A DNA stretch of 64,000 nucleotides, taken from NCBI RefSeq assembly GCF_021442325.1, contig NZ_CP087879.1:2728001-2792000 (forward strand). Direction: 5' to 3'. Shown one piece after another: positions 1-7,813 of this stretch (within the stretch, counting starts at the first letter, position 1; each line of letters opens with the position of its first letter). The DNA comes from Agromyces marinus. GTDB taxonomy: Bacteria; Actinomycetota; Actinomycetes; Actinomycetales; Microbacteriaceae. A model generated the notes under the pieces. It searched no databases. It saw nothing but the letters and a program-made list of their open reading frames with translations, and was not told where the DNA came from. Both the position numbers and the translations under genes were made by a program.

Positions 1-528
1 AACTTCTACGTCATCTCGGTGTTCTGCCTCGGGTACGCCTCGACCGTGCTCGGCATGGAACGGTGGGTCACGCTCACGGCGCTGCTCGCGGGCGCGAGCG
101 TCGCGGCCGTCCTCTGCCCGATCTGGGGTGCGCTCGGCGACCGGCTGGGCGCCCGCCGCGTCGCGATCGGGTCGCTCGCCGGGCTCGGGCTGCTCGCCGT
201 ACCGCTGTTCGCGGTGCTCGACACCGGTGAGGCGATGCTCGTCATCACCGTCGTGACCCTCGCGATCGGGTTCGTCAACGCCGCGGCCGACGGCGTGCAG
301 CCGGCCTGGTTCGCGTCGCTGTTCCCGGCGCCCGTGCGATACTCGGGCATCACGATCGGCCGCGAGGCCGCCGGGATCGTCGGCGGCGGGCTCGCACCGC
401 TCGCCGCGACCGCTCTGCTCGCGTCGACCGGCCACTGGTGGCCGATCGCGGTGCTCATGATCGCGACCGCGGCCCTCGGCATCATCGGTGCCGCGCTCGC
501 GCGCCCGGTCGACACCCGGAACGCATGA
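1..528 (+). CDS. MFS transporter, C-terminal part (5' end outside window)
   Basis: This is the carboxy-terminal half of a major facilitator superfamily permease; the reading frame is open from base 1, so the start lies upstream. About 175 residues are visible, with five to six hydrophobic segments. The cytoplasmic loop GALGDRLGARRVAIG matches the MFS D-R-x-G-R-R type signature between helices, and RYSGITIGREAAGIVGGG followed by APLAATALL resembles the metabolite:H+ symporter (MHS) subfamily. The substrate cannot be told from this fragment. The stop codon sits inside the left arm of a strong hairpin shared with the convergent aminotransferase gene, so both transcripts probably end there. Confidence 0.85.
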   Translation, partial: NFYVISVFCLGYASTVLGMERWVTLTALLAGASVAAVLCPIWGALGDRLGARRVAIGSLAGLGLLAVPLFAVLDTGEAMLVITVVTLAIGFVNAAADGVQPAWFASLFPAPVRYSGITIGREAAGIVGGGLAPLAATALLASTGHWWPIAVLMIATAALGIIGAALARPVDTRNA

Positions 529-578
529 GATTCCGCCCGATGCCCCCTCCTGGCGAGGCATCGGGCGGAATCTCATGC
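523..578. terminator. Bidirectional hairpin terminator, perfect 22-bp stem
   Basis: Bases 523-544 and 557-578 are perfect reverse complements around a 12-nt loop. The stem contains the last codons of the MFS gene and the last codons of the convergent aminotransferase gene. A GC-rich stem of this length between convergent genes is best read as a shared terminator; it has no clear U tract on either strand. Confidence 0.75.
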
Positions 579-2399
579 AGGAGGACTCGCCGCCAGGCAC
601 ACCGCGGGTAGCTCGAACCACCGGAGGTGCTCGAAGTCCTCGGAGAGCCCGAGCGCTGCGGCATCCGTCATGGGCTCGCGCCCCCCGACCGCTGCTGGTC
701 TCGCCGCCGCGAAGACGGCCTCCGCGTCGCGGAGATACCCGGCGAGCGCGGCCTCGGGCGCCCGGTCGTCGTGGTGCGGATAGCTCAGCCGCCCCTCGCC
801 GTCGTACGTCACGTGCGAGAGCCGCAGCGGCGGCTCGGCCGGCCCGCGGCGGTGCCGCCAGAGCCCCGACTCCGGCTCGAACGTGTAGTCCGCCAGGAGC
901 CGCCATCCGTCCCGGGCCACCATGCGCACGGCCTCGACGAGGTATTCGAACACCGCGTCGGAGATGAAGTAGTTGAAGTTGATGCGCACCCAGCCGGGCT
1001 TGATGCCCTCGCACCCGCGGGAGATCTCGCGCTCGAACTCGTGCGAGCGCTCGATGCCGATGCCGAGCAGGTCGTGGCCGTAGGGGCCCGCGCACGAGCA
1101 CCCGCCGCGCGACTGGATGCCGAACAGGTCGTTCAGCAGCGCGACCACGAAGTTGTGGTGCAGGTAGCGCCCGCTCGGAGCCCGCACGACGAACGACACG
1201 ATCGACAGCCGTTCCGCATCGAGGTTGCCGAGCACCTCGATCGCGGGCTCCTCGTGCCATGCCGTGACCGCCCGGTGCAGGAAGTCCTCCTCGAGCGCGC
1301 GGATCGTCGGCACGCCCACGGCGCCCTTGAGCCCGAAGACGAGCCCCGCGCGGATCGCCTCGACGATCGCGGGCGTGCCGCCCTCCTCGCGCTGGGCGAT
1401 GTCGACGAGGTAGTCGTGCTCGGTCGGATTGACGAACGCGACGGTGCCGCCGCCCGGAACGTCCGGCACGCGGTTCACGGCGAGTTCGCGCCGCACGACG
1501 AGCACGCCAGGGGTCGAGGGTCCGCCGATGAACTTGTGCGGGCTGAGGAAGATCGCGTCCTTGTACGCACCCGAGGCGAACGCCGCCGACGGCTCGCCGT
1601 GGTACATCTCGATGTCGACGTAGGGCGCAGCCGCGGCGAAGTCCCAGAACGACAACGCGCCGTGCGCGTGCAGCATCGCGGAGATCCGGGCGGTGTCGCT
1701 GACGATGCCCGTGACGTTGCTGGCGGCCGAGAACGACCCGATCCGCAGCGGCCGGGCCTCGTGCCTGAGCAACTCCGCCTCGAGCACGTCGAGGTCGACG
1801 TGCCCGTCGGCGTCCTGCGGGATCGTCACGACGTCGGCGATCGACTCGCGCCACGGGAGCTCATTCGAGTGATGCTCGAACGGTCCGATGAACACGACCG
1901 GGCGTTGCTCGGCCGGGATCGCGGCATCCAACCCGTACCGGTCCTCGAGCGCCGACGGGATCCGCAGTCCGAGCATGCCGACGAGCTTGTCGATCGCGCC
2001 GGTCGACCCCGACCCGGTGAAGATCACGACCGTGTCGTCGTCGCCGCCGACCTCGTCGCGGATGCGCGCGCGGGCGTCCTCGCGCAGGCGGGTGGTCTGC
2101 AGGCCCGTGCCGCTGGACTCGGTGTGCGTGTTGGCGTACCTCGGCAGCACCTCATCGCGGATGAAGTCCTCGATGAAGGTCAGGGCCCGACCGGATGCCG
2201 TGTAGTCGGCGTAGGTCACCCGCCGCGGGCCGTACGGCCCCGGCAGGACCTGGTCGTCGCCGATGACCGAGTCGCGGATGCGGCGGACGAGGGGTGCGTC
2301 GCGGATCGCATCGATCCGCGCGCGGCCGCGCGGATCGTCGCGGCCGGGCGGATCGTCGCGGCCGGGCGGATCGTCGGTGAGGGTCGTCTGCGCGTCCAC
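573..2399 (-). CDS. Class V aminotransferase / cysteine desulfurase-like PLP enzyme
   Basis: 608 residues. The fold is that of SufS/CsdA-type PLP enzymes: the PLP lysine is in FLSPHKFIGGPSTPG, and a cysteine-rich SRGGCSCAGPYGH segment sits where the desulfurase active cysteine is expected. At over 600 residues it is much longer than a housekeeping desulfurase (about 400) because of an extended C-terminal domain, and it stands alone without Suf or Isc partners, so it may not serve general Fe-S assembly. The start is a GTG six bases after a TAGCCT -10 box, which suggests a leaderless mRNA. The N-terminus contains DDPPGR repeats encoded by a DNA tandem repeat. Substrate unknown. Confidence 0.8.
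   Translation of the reverse strand: MDAQTTLTDDPPGRDDPPGRDDPRGRARIDAIRDAPLVRRIRDSVIGDDQVLPGPYGPRRVTYADYTASGRALTFIEDFIRDEVLPRYANTHTESSGTGLQTTRLREDARARIRDEVGGDDDTVVIFTGSGSTGAIDKLVGMLGLRIPSALEDRYGLDAAIPAEQRPVVFIGPFEHHSNELPWRESIADVVTIPQDADGHVDLDVLEAELLRHEARPLRIGSFSAASNVTGIVSDTARISAMLHAHGALSFWDFAAAAPYVDIEMYHGEPSAAFASGAYKDAIFLSPHKFIGGPSTPGVLVVRRELAVNRVPDVPGGGTVAFVNPTEHDYLVDIAQREEGGTPAIVEAIRAGLVFGLKGAVGVPTIRALEEDFLHRAVTAWHEEPAIEVLGNLDAERLSIVSFVVRAPSGRYLHHNFVVALLNDLFGIQSRGGCSCAGPYGHDLLGIGIERSHEFEREISRGCEGIKPGWVRINFNYFISDAVFEYLVEAVRMVARDGWRLLADYTFEPESGLWRHRRGPAEPPLRLSHVTYDGEGRLSYPHHDDRAPEAALAGYLRDAEAVFAAARPAAVGGREPMTDAAALGLSEDFEHLRWFELPAVCLAASPPA
2331..2377 (-). repeat. 18-bp tandem repeat in aminotransferase N-terminus
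   Basis: Two exact 18-bp copies (2331-2348, 2349-2366) and a partial third encode repeated DDPPGR at residues about 8-25. The length is a multiple of three, so copy changes would keep the frame. The segment lies before the conserved fold and is probably disordered. Confidence 0.8.
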
Positions 2400-2405
2400 G
2401 CGCGC

Positions 2406-2411
2406 AGGCTA
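2406..2411 (-). promoter_or_regulatory. -10 box TAGCCT for leaderless GTG start
   Basis: On the minus strand TAGCCT ends six bases before the GTG of the aminotransferase, with no ribosome site between. This spacing puts the transcription start at or next to the start codon, a common arrangement in actinobacteria. Confidence 0.5.
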
Positions 2412-2439
2412 CCGCCGTCGTGCGCCGGCCACCACCGTC

Positions 2440-2994
2440 TCAGCGCACCACGTCGAACACGTTCTTGACGACGCCGTTGGCGTAGGCCTCGTGTTCGACG
2501 AGCTTCAGCGAGCCCTGCTCGTGTCCGTCGAACAGGCGCTTGCCCTCGCCCAGTACGACCGGGAACACCAGCAGGTGGTAGCGATCGACGAGCCCGGCGG
2601 CCGCGAGCCCCTTCGCGAGCGTGGCGCTGGCGTGCACGATGATCGGCGCACCCTCGCCGCGCTTGAGCTCGGCGACCTCGTCGAGCGAGCGCAGCACCGT
2701 CGTGTCGTGCCACTCGGGGTCGGTGAGGGTCGAGGAGACCACGTACTTGGGCATCGCGTTGTACCCGGCGAACTCCTCGGTCATGCCCGGCCAGACGGGC
2801 GCGAACTCGTCGTAGGTGACCCGGCCCATGAGCATCGCGCCGGCCTCGGCCTGCTCGCGCCCCTTGATCTCGTAGGCCTCCTCGACGAACGGGACTTCCG
2901 TGAAGGTCCAGCCGGCACGGGGGTGGTCGCCCCCGCCGGGCGAGTCGACGATGCCGTCGAGGGTCATGAACTCGGTCACGATGAGGGTGCGCAT
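2440..2994 (-). CDS. Dihydrofolate reductase-fold (RibD C-terminal family) protein
   Basis: 184 residues, the normal length for stand-alone RibD_C domain proteins. The amino end MRTLIVTEFMTLDG and the motif AMLMGRVTYDEFAPVW are typical of this NAD(P)H-binding family, as are VHASATLAKGL and FPVVLGEGKRLFDG near the C-terminus. The family shares the fold of dihydrofolate and riboflavin-pathway reductases, but most single-domain members have no proven substrate and are not the riboflavin enzyme. It sits alone between the aminotransferase and the desaturase, on the same strand as both. Confidence 0.85.
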   Translation of the reverse strand: MRTLIVTEFMTLDGIVDSPGGGDHPRAGWTFTEVPFVEEAYEIKGREQAEAGAMLMGRVTYDEFAPVWPGMTEEFAGYNAMPKYVVSSTLTDPEWHDTTVLRSLDEVAELKRGEGAPIIVHASATLAKGLAAAGLVDRYHLLVFPVVLGEGKRLFDGHEQGSLKLVEHEAYANGVVKNVFDVVR

Positions 2995-3114
2995 GGGTCG
3001 TCCTTCGCTGGTTCCGGCGAGGCGTGAGGTCGCCTCTCATTCTGGACGTCGAACGGGCGCGAGCGCGATCGACACGGAGGAGGGGTCGTTCCAGAGCGGA
3101 TGCCGCGGCCGCCG

Positions 3115-4203
3115 TCACACGGTCAGGCTCGCGCGCTGCTCCGCGAGCGGGCAGACGAACGGGTCGCGCTCGCCGAGCCCGACGCGGTTGATGTACCGCA
3201 GCACGATGCCGTAGCTCTCCAAGAGGCCGGTCGAGGTGTACCGCACGCCCTGCTCGCGGCAGTACCCGGCGATGACCTCCGCGGCCGCACGCAGGTGGGG
3301 GCGGGGCATCGACGGGAACAGGTGGTGCTCGACCTGGTAGTTGAGGCCGCCCATCACGACATCCAGGAACCGGCTGCCGCGGATGTTCCGGCTCATGAGC
3401 ACCTGGCGGCGCAGGAAGTCCAGCTTCATGCCCTTCGGCACGAGCGGCATCCCCTTGTGGTTGGGTGCGAACGACATGCCCATGTACACGCCGAACACGC
3501 CGAGCTCCACGGCGAGGAACGCGGCGGCGACCCCGGGCGAGAGCACCAGGAAGACGAGGGCGGCGAACCCGCCGATGCGCAGCGCGAGGAATGCGATCTC
3601 GACCGGGCGTCGGGACACCTTCTGGCGGACGAGGACGCGGCGCACGCTCGAGGCGTGCAGCGACAGGCCCTCGAGGAGCAGGATCGGGAAGAAGAAGACG
3701 CCCTGGTGCGCCATGATCCAGCGCATCGGCCGTGTGCGGGTGCGTGCCGCACGATCCGGCGTGACGGCGACGACCGGGAGGTCGATGTCGGGGTCCGCCC
3801 CGAGTTGGTTGGGCGCCGCGTGGTGGCGGGTGTGCTTGTGCTGCCACCATCCGTAGCTCATGCCGATGAAGAGGTCGCCGACGATGAGGCTGATCCAGTC
3901 GTTCCAGCGACCCGAGCGGAAGATCTGGCGGTGGGCGGCGTCGTGGCCGAGGAACGCGGTCTGGGTGAACAGCACCGCGAATCCGACCGCGGTGAACATC
4001 TGCCACCAGGTGTCGCCGATCCAGATGAAGACCGTGATCGCGGCGGCGAACGCCACGGGCACCGAGACGAGCTTCGTCCAGTAGTAGCCGTAGCGGCGCC
4101 GCATGAACCCGGCGCTCCTGACGCGGCGGGCGAGTTCGGTGAAGTCGCTGTTGGTGCGGCGTGCGTCGTGGGACGTGGTCGCGACCTGGATGTTCTCGGT
4201 CAT
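3115..4203 (-). CDS. Membrane fatty acid desaturase
   Basis: 362 residues from the ATG at 4203, which is preceded by a purine-rich GGAAGCAGG ribosome site; an in-frame ATG 150 bases further upstream would add an Arg-rich stretch unlike the family and is rejected. Three histidine boxes of integral-membrane di-iron desaturases are present: HDAAH (residues 87-91), HTRHH (124-128) and QVEHH near residue 290. The QxxHH third box is the type found in acyl-lipid and front-end desaturases. Hydrophobic helices flank the boxes. It introduces a double bond into membrane fatty acyl chains using O2 and an electron donor; the position of the bond cannot be read from sequence. Confidence 0.88.
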   Translation of the reverse strand: MTENIQVATTSHDARRTNSDFTELARRVRSAGFMRRRYGYYWTKLVSVPVAFAAAITVFIWIGDTWWQMFTAVGFAVLFTQTAFLGHDAAHRQIFRSGRWNDWISLIVGDLFIGMSYGWWQHKHTRHHAAPNQLGADPDIDLPVVAVTPDRAARTRTRPMRWIMAHQGVFFFPILLLEGLSLHASSVRRVLVRQKVSRRPVEIAFLALRIGGFAALVFLVLSPGVAAAFLAVELGVFGVYMGMSFAPNHKGMPLVPKGMKLDFLRRQVLMSRNIRGSRFLDVVMGGLNYQVEHHLFPSMPRPHLRAAAEVIAGYCREQGVRYTSTGLLESYGIVLRYINRVGLGERDPFVCPLAEQRASLTV

Positions 4204-4369
4204 GACGACCTGCTTCCCCGCACGACATGGTGCGTGGGCGGACCCGAGGTCGGTGTCTCCGGCTCGACCGAGCCTGCCTTCCTTCAGGCTACGACCGAGA
4301 CGGCGTTCGAAGTCGGATACACGACGTTCTCCCAGCGGGTCGACACGCCACACTCAGGGTGACGGGACG

Positions 4370-4375
4370 TAGCCT
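4370..4375 (+). promoter_or_regulatory. -10 box TAGCCT for leaderless alkD-like gene
   Basis: TAGCCT ends six bases before the ATG at 4382. No ribosome site fits between, so the transcript probably begins at the start codon. The same TAGCCT-six-base-ATG arrangement recurs at 18036. Confidence 0.5.
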
Positions 4376-4381
4376 GAGTCC

Positions 4382-5065
4382 ATGGCCACCACCGCAGCCG
4401 ACCTGCTCACGGAGCTCCGGGAAGCGGGTCGGCGCGACCAGCGCCCCCAGACGCACTACCGCGGGGGCGCGGCGGTCCTCGGCGTGCGGATGGGCTCGCT
4501 GTTCGAGATCGCGAAGCGATACTCCGCGCTGCCGCGACCGGAGATCGAGTCCCTGCTCGACGAGGCCGAGTACGAATCCCGCCTGGCGGCGTTCTGCGTC
4601 ATGGACTTCTCGGTGCGCGGTCGCGTCGGCGACGACCTCCGTCACGAGCGCTTCGAGCTGTACCTGCGTCGGCACGACCGCATCGATTCGTGGGACATGG
4701 TCGATCGGGCCGCTCCGCGCGTGGTCGGCGAGTACCTCGCCGCCCGGCCGCGCGACCCGCTGTTCGAGCTCGCCGCGAGCACGGATCCGTTGAGGCGCCG
4801 AACGGCGATGACCGCACCGCTGGGGTTCCTCCGCCGCGGCGACGACGACGCCCGGGCAGACCTGTACCGCCTCGCCGCGGCGCTCATGGGCGATCCGGAC
4901 CCGGTCGTGGGCAAGCCCGTCGGGATCGCCCTGAGACACGTCGGCGCGGTCGACCCCGACGGGCTCGTCGCGTTCCTCGACGCCAACCACGAGCGGATGC
5001 CGCGGCCGATGCTGCGCCAGGCGCGCGAGAAGCTCCCTCCCGGGACCCGCTGGTCGCCGAGCTGA
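4382..5065 (+). CDS. AlkD-like DNA alkylation repair protein
   Basis: 227 residues, all helical, matching the HEAT-like repeat DNA glycosylase family AlkC/AlkD. The segment DRIDSWDMVDRAAPRVVGEY corresponds to the conserved N/S-W-D-x-V-D motif, where Trp and Asp contact the flipped or extrahelical alkylated base, and DPDPVVGKPVGIALRHVG matches the V-x-K-A-x-x-W-x-L-R motif, although the usual Trp is Ile here. The family removes 3- or 7-alkylpurines from DNA. The gene is transcribed alone, divergent from the desaturase, from a leaderless-type promoter. Confidence 0.78.
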   Translation: MATTAADLLTELREAGRRDQRPQTHYRGGAAVLGVRMGSLFEIAKRYSALPRPEIESLLDEAEYESRLAAFCVMDFSVRGRVGDDLRHERFELYLRRHDRIDSWDMVDRAAPRVVGEYLAARPRDPLFELAASTDPLRRRTAMTAPLGFLRRGDDDARADLYRLAAALMGDPDPVVGKPVGIALRHVGAVDPDGLVAFLDANHERMPRPMLRQAREKLPPGTRWSPS

Positions 5066-5067
5066 GC

Positions 5068-5128
5068 CGGAACGCACGAATCGCGTCGGCGGGCGCTCCA
5101 CACACCCGCCGACGCGATGTCGGTTCCG
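5068..5128. terminator. Hairpin terminator between convergent genes
   Basis: Bases 5080-5093 and 5105-5118 form a perfect 14-bp GC-rich stem with an 11-nt loop; an outer CGGAAC/GTTCCG pair (5068-5073, 5123-5128) extends it. It lies between the convergent alkD-like and gap genes and probably ends both transcripts. Confidence 0.7.
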
Positions 5129-5178
5129 ACCGGCCCCAGGGCAGGCGATGCCTGACCGGTCGGCGTTCGTGTTCCCCG

Positions 5179-6174
5179 CTACGCGGCCAGGAGGCCGAGC
5201 GAGTCGATGACGCGGTTCGAGAAGCCCCACTCGTTGTCGTACCAGGCGACGACCTTGACGTGCTTGCCGTCGACGCGCGTGAGTGCGGCGTCGAAGATCG
5301 ACGAGTGCGGGTTGCCGACGATGTCGCTCGAGACGAGCGGCTCCTCGGAGTACTCGAGGACGCCCTTCAGCGGCCCCTCGGCGGCGGCGCGGTACGCGGC
5401 CAGCACCTGATCGAGCGTGACGTCGTTCGAGACGGTCGCGTTGAGCTCGACGATCGAGCCCACCGGCACGGGCACGCGCATGGCGTCGCCGTTGAGCTTG
5501 CCGTCGAGGTTCGGCAGCACGAGGCCGATGGCCTTGGCCGCGCCGGTCGAGCTGGGGACGATGTTCTCCGCGGCCGCTCGCGCGCGGCGCGCGTCGGAGT
5601 GCGGCGAGTCCTGCAGGTTCTGGTCCTGCGTGTAGGCGTGCACGGTGGTCATGAAGCCGTGCTCGATGCCGGCGAGGTCGTCGAGGACCTTCGCGAGCGG
5701 TGCGAGGGCGTTGGTCGTGCAGGACGCGTTGGAGACGATCTCGTGCGAGGCGGCGTCGTAGGCGTCGGTGTTCACGCCGAAGGCGAGGGTGACGTCGGCG
5801 CCCTTCGACGGAGCGCTCACGAGCACCTTCTTCGCGCCCGCTGCGAGGTGCGCGCGTGCGGCCTCGGCGTCGGTGAAGCGACCGGTCGCCTCGAGCACGA
5901 TGTCGACGCCGAGCTCGCCCCAGGGGAGCTTGGCGGGGTCGCGCTCGGCGAGCACCTTGACGGGCGTGCCGTCGATGACCAGGACGTCGCCGTCGACCTG
6001 GATGTCGCGACCGAAGCGGCCGCCGACGGTGTCGTACTTGAGCAGGCGTGCCAGCGCTGCGGGCTCGGTGAGGTCGTTGACCGCGACGAGTTCGAGGTCG
6101 GCGTCGCGCTCGATGAGGGCGCGGACGACGTTGCGGCCGATGCGGCCGAATCCGTTGACGGCGATGCGAGTCAT
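5179..6174 (-). CDS. gap: Glyceraldehyde-3-phosphate dehydrogenase, type I
   Basis: 331 residues from the ATG at 6174, which has a good AAGAAAGGA ribosome site; an upstream in-frame start would add ten residues and is less likely. The NAD-binding NGFGRIGRN motif begins at residue 5, the catalytic cysteine is in SNASCTTN near residue 150, and the C-terminal WYDNEWGFSNR is invariant in the family. The enzyme oxidises glyceraldehyde 3-phosphate to 1,3-bisphosphoglycerate with NAD and phosphate. It stands alone, not in a gap-pgk-tpi operon, so it may be a second copy in the genome. Confidence 0.97.
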   Translation of the reverse strand: MTRIAVNGFGRIGRNVVRALIERDADLELVAVNDLTEPAALARLLKYDTVGGRFGRDIQVDGDVLVIDGTPVKVLAERDPAKLPWGELGVDIVLEATGRFTDAEAARAHLAAGAKKVLVSAPSKGADVTLAFGVNTDAYDAASHEIVSNASCTTNALAPLAKVLDDLAGIEHGFMTTVHAYTQDQNLQDSPHSDARRARAAAENIVPSSTGAAKAIGLVLPNLDGKLNGDAMRVPVPVGSIVELNATVSNDVTLDQVLAAYRAAAEGPLKGVLEYSEEPLVSSDIVGNPHSSIFDAALTRVDGKHVKVVAWYDNEWGFSNRVIDSLGLLAA

Positions 6175-6266
6175 TCCGGGGTCCTTTCTTGTTGCCGCAT
6201 CCACCCTGACCGCCGATGCGCCCCTCGACCAGTGGCCGGGGCGTCAGCATCCGAAAGGATCTCGCC

Positions 6267-6294
6267 AAGCCTCAAGCCTCAAGCCTCAAGCCTC
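6267..6294. repeat. 7-bp tandem repeat AAGCCTC x4
   Basis: Four exact head-to-tail copies of AAGCCTC occupy 6267-6294 in the short gap between gap and the VanZ-like gene, just after the start region of gap and before the next start. No protein reads it. It may vary in copy number by slippage. Confidence 0.85.
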
Positions 6295-6335
6295 GCCCCC
6301 AGCCGACTCATAGCCTCGGCCGGGACGATCGGGGC

Positions 6336-7007
6336 ATGCGCCCGTCCCGCTCCGCCGCCGTACTGCTCATCGCGTACGCCGCAGCGGTGCTGTGGGCGAC
6401 GCTCGGGCACGCGCCCGGAGCGGTCCTCGGCAACGAGGCTCCGGGCGGGGTGCTCGATCCGCGGACCTGGCTCGCCGCCGACACCTGGCGCACCGGCTCG
6501 CCGACCGAGTTCGCCCTCAACGTGCTGCTGTTCGTGCCGTTCGGCGCGTTGCTCGCGTTCGCCCTGCGCGGCATCCCGGCCGCCCTGCCCGCGCTCGTGG
6601 CCGGCGGCTTCGCGCTCATGATCGAGGTCGCGCAACTCCCGCTCGACGACCGCATCTCCGACCCGCGCGACCTCGTCGCGAACGGCCTCGGCGCGGTGAT
6701 CGGCGTCGCGATCGCGCGCACGTCCGACGCGATCGCCGGCATTCCGGCGAGGCTCCGCGCGCACCGGCGCACCGGCTCAGGCGGCGAAGGTGTGCCGGTA
6801 CTCGCTCGGCGACGTGCCGAGGATGCGCTGGAAGTGCAGCCGCAGGTTCGCACCCGTGCCGAGGCCGACCCGATCGGCGACCTGTTCGACGCCGAGGTCG
6901 GTGCGTTCGAGCAGTTCCCGCGCGAGATCGATGCGCGCGCGCAGGATCCACTGCATGGGCGTGTACCCGGTGTCCTCGACGAAGCGCCGCGAGAACGTGC
7001 GCGCTGA
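6336..7007 (+). CDS. VanZ-like membrane protein with antisense-overlapping tail
   Basis: From the ATG at 6336 the first 145 or so residues are a VanZ-family membrane domain: four hydrophobic helices and the signature NVLLFVPFGALLAF, then EVAQLPLDDRISDPRDLVANGLGAVIG. VanZ-like domains occur in teicoplanin-resistance and many unrelated envelope proteins; the role here is unknown. Family members usually end about where the opposite-strand regulator begins (6777), but this frame stays open for 230 more bases on the antisense of that regulator, giving a charged, non-family tail. Either the stop was lost or the tail is tolerated. Reading up to about residue 147 is well supported; the rest is not. 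Confidence 0.7.
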   Translation: MRPSRSAAVLLIAYAAAVLWATLGHAPGAVLGNEAPGGVLDPRTWLAADTWRTGSPTEFALNVLLFVPFGALLAFALRGIPAALPALVAGGFALMIEVAQLPLDDRISDPRDLVANGLGAVIGVAIARTSDAIAGIPARLRAHRRTGSGGEGVPVLARRRAEDALEVQPQVRTRAEADPIGDLFDAEVGAFEQFPREIDARAQDPLHGRVPGVLDEAPRERAR

Positions 7008-7721
7008 GACGTTCGCGTTGCGCGCCAGGTCTGCGAGCGTGAGCGGCTCGTGCAGGTGCTCCACGGCCCACTGCCGGGTGGCCGCGAACACCTCTCCGAG
7101 CGGTTCGGGCAGCGCCCGGGGCACGTACTGCGCCTGCCCGCCGCTGCGGTAGGGGGCGGCGACGAGGCGCCGCGCCGCGTGGTTCGAGACGGCGACGCCG
7201 TGGTCGCGCCGCACGAGATGCAGGCAGAGGTCGATGCCGGATGCCGCCCCGGCCGAGGTGAGCACCTGCCCCTCGTCGACGAACAGCACGTTCTCGTCGA
7301 CGTGCACGAGCGGATGCCGCGCCCGCAGCGCGCGCGCGTAGTGCCAGTGCGTCGTGGCCCGGCGTCCGTCGAGCAGACCGGTCGCGGCGAGCGCGAACGC
7401 CCCGGTGGAGATCGCCGCGAGCCGTGCGCCGCGGCGGTGCGCGGCGCGCAGGGCGTCGACGACCGCGGCGGGCGGGTCGTCGAGGTCGGGCGTGCGATAC
7501 CCGGGGATGAAGATCGTCTCGGCCCACTCGAACGCCTCGAGTCCGTGCTCGAGGTGGTACGAGAGCCCGTCGCCGCCGGTCACGAGCCCGGGGTGCGCGC
7601 CGCACACGCGCACCTCGTAGGGCATGCTCGCGCGGGCGGTGAAGATCTGCGCCGGGATTCCGACGTCGAGCGGCTTGGCGCCGTCGAGCACCAGCACGGC
7701 GACGCGGTGCGGTGCCGGCAT
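6777..7721 (-). CDS. GlxA/FtrA-type AraC-family transcriptional regulator
   Basis: 314 residues from the ATG at 7721, chosen because AAGGGAGGAACGG precedes it; an upstream in-frame start is less likely. The N-terminal half is a DJ-1/PfpI-like sensing domain (RVAVLVLDGAKPLDV onward); the position of the DJ-1 nucleophile reads AISTGAFALA, with no cysteine, so it should bind rather than process a ligand. The C-terminal 100 residues hold two AraC helix-turn-helices (LADLARNANVSARTFSRRF and VEQVADRVG, ending in SPSEYRHTF). It is divergent from the SDR gene at 7814, a likely target, and its 3' end overlaps the VanZ-like frame. Confidence 0.87.
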   Translation of the reverse strand: MPAPHRVAVLVLDGAKPLDVGIPAQIFTARASMPYEVRVCGAHPGLVTGGDGLSYHLEHGLEAFEWAETIFIPGYRTPDLDDPPAAVVDALRAAHRRGARLAAISTGAFALAATGLLDGRRATTHWHYARALRARHPLVHVDENVLFVDEGQVLTSAGAASGIDLCLHLVRRDHGVAVSNHAARRLVAAPYRSGGQAQYVPRALPEPLGEVFAATRQWAVEHLHEPLTLADLARNANVSARTFSRRFVEDTGYTPMQWILRARIDLARELLERTDLGVEQVADRVGLGTGANLRLHFQRILGTSPSEYRHTFAA

Positions 7722-7800
7722 CCGTTCCTCCCTTGCTCCATGGCAAGGATGCCACGGGGCGCAAGGATCTCGCACACTGGGCGGGTCGGCACGGGACGGG

Positions 7801-7806
7801 TAGAGT
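7801..7806 (+). promoter_or_regulatory. -10 box TAGAGT for leaderless SDR gene
   Basis: TAGAGT ends seven bases before the ATG at 7814 with no ribosome site between, which suggests a leaderless transcript starting in the short divergent region shared with the GlxA-type regulator. Confidence 0.5.
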
Positions 7807-7813
7807 CCGGGCC

